5,538 bases of DNA, from NCBI GenBank assembly GCA_020249025.1, contig JADCGM010000294.1, positions 1 through 5,538 of the forward strand. Direction: 5' to 3'. Below are positions 1 to 5,538 of this stretch, piece by piece. The notes below the pieces were generated by a model. It was not told the origin of the DNA, searched no databases, and worked only from the letters and a program-made list of their open reading frames with translations. Numbering within the stretch: the first letter of the stretch is position 1; every line of letters starts with the position of its first letter. Both the position numbers and the translations under genes were made by a program. The stretch comes from Alphaproteobacteria bacterium. GTDB lineage: Bacteria; Pseudomonadota; Alphaproteobacteria; Sphingomonadales; Sphingomonadaceae.

Positions 1-1
1 C

Positions 2-193
2 GACGCCTCGGTGCGGCTGCTGCGCGCCAGCTGGAAAACCCTGCAGCGGCTTGCCTATCCGGCGGCGCTGCTGACGCTCGTTCACTGGATCACCGTTCAT
101 GACGGGCTGGAGGCGGCGCTCGTGCATTTCGTGCCGCTCGCCCTGCTCCAGCTCGTCCGGTTCACCCGCCGCCGCGCCCCCGCGGCCGCCTGA
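2..193 (+). CDS. Ferric reductase-like transmembrane protein (MsrQ/YedZ-like), C-terminal part
   Basis: Partial gene: the reading frame is open from the window edge and ends at TGA 191-193, leaving 63 visible residues. The visible part holds a basic, amphipathic stretch with a WKTLQRLAYP motif, a membrane helix ending in LVHW, a short loop, a second hydrophobic helix and a basic tail. This matches the end of MsrQ/YedZ as I recall it, where the corresponding E. coli stretch reads RWQQLHNFVYL...IHYLW. MsrQ is an inner-membrane b-type haem protein that passes electrons to the periplasmic methionine sulfoxide reductase MsrP; related proteins belong to the ferric reductase-like transmembrane family. 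The histidine of LVHW aligns with E. coli His164, but the position of His151 is Gln (codon 44-46). Membership of the broad family is fairly secure; a true MsrQ role is not, because most of the protein and any msrP partner lie outside the window. Confidence 0.72.
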   Translation, partial: DASVRLLRASWKTLQRLAYPAALLTLVHWITVHDGLEAALVHFVPLALLQLVRFTRRRAPAAA

Positions 194-208
194 AGAGGAG
201 TCTGCCCC

Positions 209-505
209 ATGCTCAAGATCGCTCTCGCCGCCGCCACCGCGCTCGCCGTCGCGTCGCCCGCGCTCGCCACCGGCAAGTACACCTGCAACACGCCGAAGGC
301 GTCGTGGAAGACCACCGAGGCGCTGACCCAGCACCTCGTCAAGCAGGGCTGGCAGGTCCGCAAGGCCAAGGTCGACGGCGGCTGCTACGAGGTCTACGGC
401 ACCACCCCCGAGGGCGACCGCGTCGAGGCCTATTTCGACCCGGCGAGCTTCGAGAAGCTTTATGTCGCGCGCCGCGGCCAGGTGCTGTTCAAGAAGGGCT
501 CCTGA
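209..505 (+). CDS. Small exported PepSY-like domain protein
   Basis: 98 residues with a clear Sec signal peptide: Lys3, a hydrophobic Ala/Leu-rich core at about residues 4-16, and an ALA cleavage motif at 18-20, so the mature protein probably starts at Thr21. The mature part (about 78 residues) fits the short PepSY domain pattern: a helix ending in GWQVRK (47-52), then a GGCYEVYG strand (57-64), a charged turn, and VEAYFDP (72-78) before a last strand. Two cysteines, Cys26 and Cys59, could form a periplasmic disulfide. The start is supported by a GAGGAG Shine-Dalgarno at 195-200, 8 bases from the ATG. It begins 15 bases after the ferric reductase-like gene, so the two are probably co-transcribed. 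PepSY domains often accompany membrane redox or iron-related proteins, but the ligand or partner here is unknown. Domain call by pattern recognition, not a profile search. Confidence 0.8.
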   Translation: MLKIALAAATALAVASPALATGKYTCNTPKASWKTTEALTQHLVKQGWQVRKAKVDGGCYEVYGTTPEGDRVEAYFDPASFEKLYVARRGQVLFKKGS

Positions 506-512
506 GCCCCCT

Positions 513-541
513 TTCCGACAGGGCCGCGGGCGCGCTAGCCT
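513..541 (+). promoter_or_regulatory. Weak promoter candidate ahead of the 39-residue protein
   Basis: A TAGCCT at 536-541 could serve as a -10 element, with a poor -35-like TTCCGA at 513-518 and a 17-base spacer. A start about 7 bases past the -10 would fall on or next to the ATG at 548, giving a leaderless mRNA. The ATG has no Shine-Dalgarno upstream, which fits this. Matches to the consensus boxes are weak, so this is a candidate only. Confidence 0.3.
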
Positions 542-547
542 GCGGCC

Positions 548-667
548 ATGTCGAAGAAGCGCAAAGCCCAGCCGTCGCTCGCCGCCGACCGCAAGCTGAT
601 GACCGTCGCTGCGGTGTTCGGCGTCGCGATCCTCGCGTTCCTTGTGTTCGTCACGCTGCAGAACTGA
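548..667 (+). CDS. Small single-span membrane protein (39 residues), unknown function
   Basis: An ATG at 548 opens a 39-codon frame ending in TGA 665-667. The product has a strongly basic N-terminus (SKKRK, residues 2-6), a polar stretch to Lys16, then one hydrophobic helix at about residues 17-37 (MTVAAVFGVAILAFLVFVTL) and a two-residue tail. By the positive-inside rule the N-terminus should be cytoplasmic. I do not recognise a family. The architecture (short basic head, one helix, almost no periplasmic tail) is coherent and unlikely to arise by chance from this GC-rich background, and it fills what would otherwise be a 224-base gap between the PepSY-like gene and motA. No ribosome binding site is visible, and the start may be leaderless. 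It could be a small regulator or accessory of a membrane complex, but nothing in the sequence says which. Confidence 0.62.
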   Translation: MSKKRKAQPSLAADRKLMTVAAVFGVAILAFLVFVTLQN

Positions 668-704
668 CCGGCGGCTAAAGCCCCGCCGCGCCGCGCCGTT
701 ACCG

Positions 705-720
705 CCGGAGTTCACTCCGG
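705..720 (+). promoter_or_regulatory. Inverted repeat next to the motA ribosome binding site
   Basis: CCGGAG (705-710) and CTCCGG (715-720) are perfect inverted arms around TTCA; as DNA the dyad extends to 7-base arms around TC. As RNA it would form a six-pair stem with a four-base loop. The right arm shares its last two bases with the motA Shine-Dalgarno GGAGG (719-723). It could be an operator or a hairpin that limits motA translation, or chance in GC-rich DNA. Confidence 0.4.
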
Positions 721-729
721 AGGGCGACG

Positions 730-1593
730 ATGCTGGCGGCGGTGGGGTTCGTCGTGCTGCTGGTCATGGTGTTCGGCGGCTTCGCGCTGACCGGCGGCAG
801 CCTGGGGCCGGTGCTGGCGGCGATGCCGCACGAGATGATGATCATCGGCGGCGCCGCGGCCGGCGCGCTGCTCATCGGCAATTCGCTTCCCGATCTGAAG
901 ATGGTCGGCGCCGGGGTGGCGCGGATATTCAAGGGCCCACGCTACGCCCGCGCCGACTTTCTCGCCGCGATCTTCCTGACCGTGAAGCTGATGCGGCTGC
1001 TGAAGAGCGAGGGGGCGGCGGCGCTCGAGGCGCATGTCGAGGACCCGCGGTCGAGTGCGCTGTTCGGCGAGCAGCCGAAGCTGCTGGCCGATCCCTTCTT
1101 CGTCGCGGTCGTCACCGATACGCTGCGGCTGGTCGTCGTGTCCTCGGGCAGCCTCAACGTCCATGCGGTCGAAGAGGTCGCCAACAACGCCATCCGCACC
1201 CATCACCATGAGGCGCTGAAGCCTGTCGAGACCCTGCAGGGGCTGTCGGATGCGCTGCCGGCGCTCGGCATCGTCGCGGCGGTGCTCGGGGTGGTGAAGA
1301 CGATGGGCTCCATCGACCAGCCGCCGGCGGTGCTCGGCGCGATGATCGGCGCGGCGCTGGTCGGCACTTTTCTCGGCGTGCTGCTTGCCTACGGCATCGT
1401 CGGGCCGCTGGCGACGCGGCTGAAGCGGCTGATCGAGCTCGACGGCGAGATCTACGAGACCGCCAAGGCGGTGATCGTCGCCTCGCTCCACAACAACCCG
1501 CAGCCGCTCGTCATCGAGGCGGCGCGCACCTCGATCAGCCACGGCAACCAGCCGAGCTTCGCCGATGTCTTCGACGGGCTGCGCGCGCGATGA
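730..1593 (+). CDS. motA: Flagellar motor stator protein MotA
   Basis: 287 residues (E. coli MotA has 295). MotA and MotB form the inner-membrane stator, which uses ion flow to push on the rotor protein FliG. Four membrane segments can be seen at about 3-20, 36-51, 175-193 and 203-225, with the usual large cytoplasmic loop between the second and third. The N-terminal TGGSLG (21-26), the loop motif EDPRSS (104-109) and the DALPALGIVAAVLGVVK block (175-190) are family hallmarks. Functional prolines are present: Pro177 (E. coli Pro173) and Pro226 (Pro222). Of the two charged residues that contact FliG in E. coli, Glu98 is kept as Glu100, while Arg90 aligns with Lys92, a conservative change. The ATG has a good GGAGGG at 719-724, 5 bases away. 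The gene overlaps motB by 4 bases, so the two are surely one operon. Whether protons or sodium drive it is inferred as protons from overall similarity. Confidence 0.95.
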   Translation: MLAAVGFVVLLVMVFGGFALTGGSLGPVLAAMPHEMMIIGGAAAGALLIGNSLPDLKMVGAGVARIFKGPRYARADFLAAIFLTVKLMRLLKSEGAAALEAHVEDPRSSALFGEQPKLLADPFFVAVVTDTLRLVVVSSGSLNVHAVEEVANNAIRTHHHEALKPVETLQGLSDALPALGIVAAVLGVVKTMGSIDQPPAVLGAMIGAALVGTFLGVLLAYGIVGPLATRLKRLIELDGEIYETAKAVIVASLHNNPQPLVIEAARTSISHGNQPSFADVFDGLRAR

Positions 1594-2519
1594 GCGAGCC
1601 GATGTTCGACGAGATCGCCCCCGCGCGCGAGGCCGCGGCGCCGGTGATCATCAAGAAGGTGACCGTCGTCGCCGCCCACGGCGGCCACCATGGCGGGGCG
1701 TGGAAGGTCGCCTATGCCGACTTCGTGACCGCGATGATGGCCTTCTTCCTGCTGCTCTGGATCATCGGCGCGACCAACGAGGACCAGCGCAAGGGCATCG
1801 CCGACTATTTCACCCCGACGATCATCCAGCAGCAGGCGAGCGGCGGTTCGAACGGCGTGCTCAGCGGCCGCTCGATCCAGTCGCCCGACGGCGTCCAGCC
1901 GAGCCCTGCGCAATCAAAGAAGACCGCCGCCGATCCCGTCGCCACCACCGGCTCGTTCGGGCGCAAGGAGGGGCCGGGGGCGGAGGGCAAGTCGACCCGC
2001 GACGGGCTGGGCCCGGCGGCCTCGGCGCGGCAGCTGGCGCTGCGGCTCGACGACCGCAATTTCCGCGAGATCGAGCGCGCGCTCGGGCGGCGCATCGCCG
2101 CCGACGATCAGTTGAAGGGCCTCATCGATCAGGTTCGCTTCGTGAAAACCAAGGAAGGGTTGCGGATCGAGCTGCTCGATCGCGCCGGCTTCTCGATGTT
2201 CGGAGTCGGGACCGCGCGGATGGAGCCGCAGGCGGCGCGGCTGGTCGCGGCGGTGGCGCGCGGGATCGAGGGGCTGCCCAACCGCATCTCGATCCGCGGC
2301 CACACCGATGCACTCGCCTTTGCAGGGCCAGGCTCCAACTGGACGCTGTCGGGGGCGCGGGCCGAGGCGACGCGCCAGAAGCTGGAAGCGGCGGGCGTGT
2401 CGCCAGGGCGGATCGCGCGGATCGAGGGCGTCGCCGACCGCGAGCCGACGATCGCCGCCGATCCCTACGACCCGCGCAATCGCCGGATCAGCGTGACCCT
2501 GCTCTACCGTGAAGGCTGA
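1590..2519 (+). CDS. motB: Flagellar motor stator protein MotB, peptidoglycan-anchored
   Basis: 309 residues, the usual MotB length. A cytoplasmic N-terminus with a His/Gly-rich patch (30-36) precedes one membrane helix at about 42-60. The motif AYADFVTAMMAFF places the ion-carrying aspartate at Asp44 (E. coli Asp32). Residues about 61-80 correspond to the plug region, followed by a polar Gly/Ser/Gln-rich linker to about 145. The OmpA-like peptidoglycan-binding domain occupies about 190-305, with RGHTDA (Asp240), SNWTLSGARA (Asn250, Arg257) and NRRISV (297-302) as its wall-binding signature. All key residues are present, so the protein should be functional. The ATG lies inside the motA stop (ATGA, 1590-1593) and lacks its own strong ribosome binding site, pointing to translational coupling with MotA, its stoichiometric partner. 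No chemotaxis or flagellar structural gene follows. Confidence 0.95.
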   Translation: MSEPMFDEIAPAREAAAPVIIKKVTVVAAHGGHHGGAWKVAYADFVTAMMAFFLLLWIIGATNEDQRKGIADYFTPTIIQQQASGGSNGVLSGRSIQSPDGVQPSPAQSKKTAADPVATTGSFGRKEGPGAEGKSTRDGLGPAASARQLALRLDDRNFREIERALGRRIAADDQLKGLIDQVRFVKTKEGLRIELLDRAGFSMFGVGTARMEPQAARLVAAVARGIEGLPNRISIRGHTDALAFAGPGSNWTLSGARAEATRQKLEAAGVSPGRIARIEGVADREPTIAADPYDPRNRRISVTLLYREG

Positions 2520-2529
2520 GCGGACGGGC

Positions 2530-2559
2530 TTGATGCGGCCCCGGAACTGACGTTAGCTT
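2530..2559 (+). promoter_or_regulatory. Weak promoter candidate for usg
   Basis: TTGATG at 2530-2535 matches four of six bases of a -35 box. A -10-like TTAGCT at 2553-2558 follows after 17 bases (or TAGCTT at 2554-2559 after 18). The predicted leader would be about 50 bases. It sits in the 99-base gap between motB and usg, the longest gap between two confident genes apart from the small-protein region. The -10 match is poor; usg could also be read through from motAB. Confidence 0.3.
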
Positions 2560-2618
2560 TCGGCACCCGCCGTGGCGCGGCGTTGCGCCCCGGCGGCCAG
2601 CTGACTGGAGGCGACGCG

Positions 2619-2900
2619 ATGCGATCACGCGGGTTCCAGAGCGGATTGGCAGGCATGCTCGAGGGCGGCCGCCTGACCACCGCCGAAATCCTCTATCACC
2701 TGCCCGATTATCCCACCCTGCTTCAAAGCTTCACCTGGCAGACGCTCGACGAGCCGCCGCGCTTCGAACGGCTGCGCGCCTTTCTGGAACATTGGGAACG
2801 CACGCTCGATGCGGCGCTGCATTCGGTCACCGTCTGCCATGCCGCACTGATCGGCCCCGCGCGCTTCCGCTTCACCGGCCGGGAGTGGCGGCTGGAATAG
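2619..2900 (+). CDS. usg: Usg family protein, function unknown
   Basis: 93 residues, the typical size of the Usg family, a small soluble protein found mainly in alphaproteobacteria and named for a gene next to trpF in the Caulobacter trpFBA operon. The family core is easily seen: RLTTAEILYHLPDYP (residues 18-32), LLQSFTWQ (34-41), PPRF (46-49), a LRAFLEHWERTLD helix (52-64) and LHSV (67-70) before a basic C-terminus. There is no signal peptide or membrane segment, so it should be cytoplasmic. Its biochemical role is unknown. I chose the ATG at 2619 because GGAGG at 2607-2611 lies 7 bases before it and the homology begins shortly after; an in-frame TTG at 2583 would add 12 residues but has no support. 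No trp gene is visible: motB lies upstream and a convergent ligase gene downstream. Confidence 0.85.
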   Translation: MRSRGFQSGLAGMLEGGRLTTAEILYHLPDYPTLLQSFTWQTLDEPPRFERLRAFLEHWERTLDAALHSVTVCHAALIGPARFRFTGREWRLE

Positions 2901-2913
2901 TCCTGGCTGGTCG

Positions 2914-4416
<1,503 letters not shown>

Positions 4417-4444
4417 CGGTCGTCCTTTCCCTCGCGACGCGGCC

Positions 4445-5377
4445 CTAGCGCGCCCAGGTTTCGAACAGTGTCCGCAGCGTCGCGACGAAGGCGATGGGCT
4501 GGTCGATCATCACATGATGCGCGGCATCGGCGATGATGATGGCGGGGACGTGGGGGATGTTGAGCTCGGCGAGCAGCGCGCGAGTGTCGGCGGGCATCAG
4601 CTTGGAGCGGTCGCCCCAGATGACGGCCACCGGGCACTGCGCCTTGGCGAGATCGGGCGGCGTGCCGAGCTCGAACTCCGACCACAGGTGCGGATCGAAC
4701 TTCCACGTCCAGCCGCCGTCGACCGCCTTCAGGGCCTCGCGGGCGATGAAGTCGGCGATGAACAGATGTTCGCACGGCTGCTCGGGCGCGAAGCGGAAGC
4801 GGGCCAGCGCCTCGGCGAGCGTCGGATAGATGCGGTGGGCCCGGCGCTCCCCGACCGGCGGGCGGGCGCGGTTGCTGAGCGCGCCGATCGGAAGCGAAGC
4901 GGGGGAATCGACGACGATCGCGCCGCGCAGCCGCGCGCCCTGTGTTTGCGCCATCGCCGCGAGCGGAAAGCCGCCGAAGCTGTGCGCAGCGACGAGCGGC
5001 TTCTCGGCCGAGTCGAACAGGCCGGCGGCCTCGGCCCCGGCGAAGGCTTCGTCGACGAAGGTCTGGAGCCGGTAATGGGCGCGGTGGTCCGAGCCGCCCA
5101 TCCCCGACCAGCTGATCGCGGCGACGCGGAAATCGTCGGCGAAGAAGGGGGCAATGAAGCGCCACCAGTCGGCATGCGCGCCGTTGCCGTGGAGGAACAG
5201 CAGCCCGGGCTTGCCGCGCTCGCCCCACGCCAGCGTCTCGATGGCCGCGCCGTCGACGCTCACGCTGAACCGATCCGGCTCTCGCGCGACAGCATCTTTG
5301 AACCAATCTGGCGCGTCGGGCTGCGCACCCGCGAGGGGCGCGAGCGGGGCACGGAGATGCGCGTCGGCGTCGCTCAA
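4445..5377 (-). CDS. Alpha/beta hydrolase fold protein
   Basis: 310 residues, a complete alpha/beta hydrolase. In order: an oxyanion-region HGNGAH (63-68), a WSGMGGSD loop (90-97), the nucleophile elbow AHSFGG with Ser133, a cap region at about 160-240, the acid strand VAVIWGDRS with Asp256, and the catalytic histidine in DAAHHVM, probably His287. The elbow has Ala instead of the usual first Gly (A-x-S-x-G), a tolerated small residue. No signal peptide; cytoplasmic. The reaction could be ester, lactone, epoxide or C-C bond hydrolysis; the fold alone does not decide. The start is TTG at 5375-5377 on the complement: GGGGAAG (5383-5389) lies 5 bases ahead, it shares TTGA with the SDR stop, and the next in-frame alternative (GTG, residue 39) would remove a conserved-looking N-terminal DWFKDAVAREPDRF segment. 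Its neighbours, an SDR and an acid-CoA ligase, suggest a catabolic role. Confidence 0.88.
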   Translation of the reverse strand: MSDADAHLRAPLAPLAGAQPDAPDWFKDAVAREPDRFSVSVDGAAIETLAWGERGKPGLLFLHGNGAHADWWRFIAPFFADDFRVAAISWSGMGGSDHRAHYRLQTFVDEAFAGAEAAGLFDSAEKPLVAAHSFGGFPLAAMAQTQGARLRGAIVVDSPASLPIGALSNRARPPVGERRAHRIYPTLAEALARFRFAPEQPCEHLFIADFIAREALKAVDGGWTWKFDPHLWSEFELGTPPDLAKAQCPVAVIWGDRSKLMPADTRALLAELNIPHVPAIIIADAAHHVMIDQPIAFVATLRTLFETWAR

Positions 5378-5538
5378 CTGAGCTTCCCCGGCACCACAGG
5401 ATGCGAACTCGACAGGCCGCCGTCGATGGCGATGGCCTGGCCGTTGACGTAGCTGGCGGCGTCCGACGCGAGGAACAGCGCGACGCTGGCGATCTCTTCG
5501 GGCCCGGCGGCGCGCTTCAGCGGGTTGAGCTGACCGAG
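5374..5538 (-). CDS. Short-chain dehydrogenase/reductase (SDR), C-terminal part
   Basis: Partial gene entering from the right edge of the window; the last 54 residues are visible and end at TGA (5374-5376 on the complement). They match the end of classical SDR enzymes: NPLKRAAGPEEIASVALFLA (the substrate-loop end and the helix before the last strand), then SDAASYVNGQAIAIDGG, the family's closing strand and loop. These NAD(P)(H)-dependent enzymes oxidise alcohols or reduce ketones. The cofactor-binding Gly motif and the Ser-Tyr-Lys active site lie outside the window, so neither cofactor nor activity can be checked. The stop overlaps the TTG start of the hydrolase by four bases, so the two are translated as one unit. 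It is probably an early gene of the operon. Confidence 0.9.
   Translation of the reverse strand, partial: LGQLNPLKRAAGPEEIASVALFLASDAASYVNGQAIAIDGGLSSSHPVVPGKLS

Noticed and set aside
670..687. GC-rich hairpin (GGCGG...CCGCC) after the small membrane protein, as a terminator
   Set aside because: The stem is short, the loop is ambiguous and there is no T-run. Such pairings are frequent by chance at this base composition.
712..1542. Minus-strand open frame (276 codons) opposite motA
   Set aside because: It is Arg/His/Asp-rich, antisense to a confident MotA, and has no membrane or domain features.
2583..2618. TTG start for usg, adding 12 residues
   Set aside because: No ribosome binding site precedes it, whereas GGAGG sits 7 bases before the ATG at 2619 and the added residues lie outside the family core.

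Overview
The window is about 5.5 kb of very GC-rich DNA, packed with short intergenic gaps. It looks like the chromosome of an alphaproteobacterium, most likely in the Sphingomonadales. The clues are a Usg-family protein (typical of alphaproteobacteria), the form of the MotA/MotB pair, a small secreted PepSY-like protein, and an acyl-CoA ligase/hydrolase/SDR cluster of the kind common in sphingomonads. The order-level placement is inference from protein character and base composition.

Left half, plus strand. The window opens inside the 3' end of a membrane protein of the ferric reductase-like/MsrQ group (2-193). A 98-residue exported PepSY-like protein follows 15 bases later (209-505). Next is a 39-residue single-membrane-span protein (548-667), possibly with its own promoter and a leaderless start. 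Then comes the flagellar stator pair motA-motB (730-1593 and 1590-2519), overlapping by 4 bases. No other flagellar gene is visible, so the stator genes appear to sit apart from a flagellar cluster. After a 99-base gap with a weak promoter candidate comes usg (2619-2900), a small conserved protein of unknown function first known from a trp operon in Caulobacter.

Right half, minus strand. Reading right to left, three genes form a likely operon: the C-terminus of a short-chain dehydrogenase/reductase (5374-5538, cut by the window edge), an alpha/beta hydrolase starting at a TTG that overlaps the SDR stop (4445-5377), and a complete class I acyl-CoA/acid ligase (2914-4416). Together they look like a small catabolic set (oxidation or reduction of an alcohol/ketone, C-C or ester hydrolysis, CoA activation of an acid), but the substrate cannot be read from the sequence. 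This operon converges on usg with only 13 bases between the stop codons.

Overall this is ordinary chromosomal content. I see no mobile element, CRISPR array, tRNA or rRNA, and no convincing undescribed multi-gene system. The points worth a second look are a dyad next to the motA ribosome binding site, the small membrane protein with a possible leaderless start, a glutamine where MsrQ has a haem-ligand histidine, the TTG/TGA coupling, and usg with no trp gene beside it.
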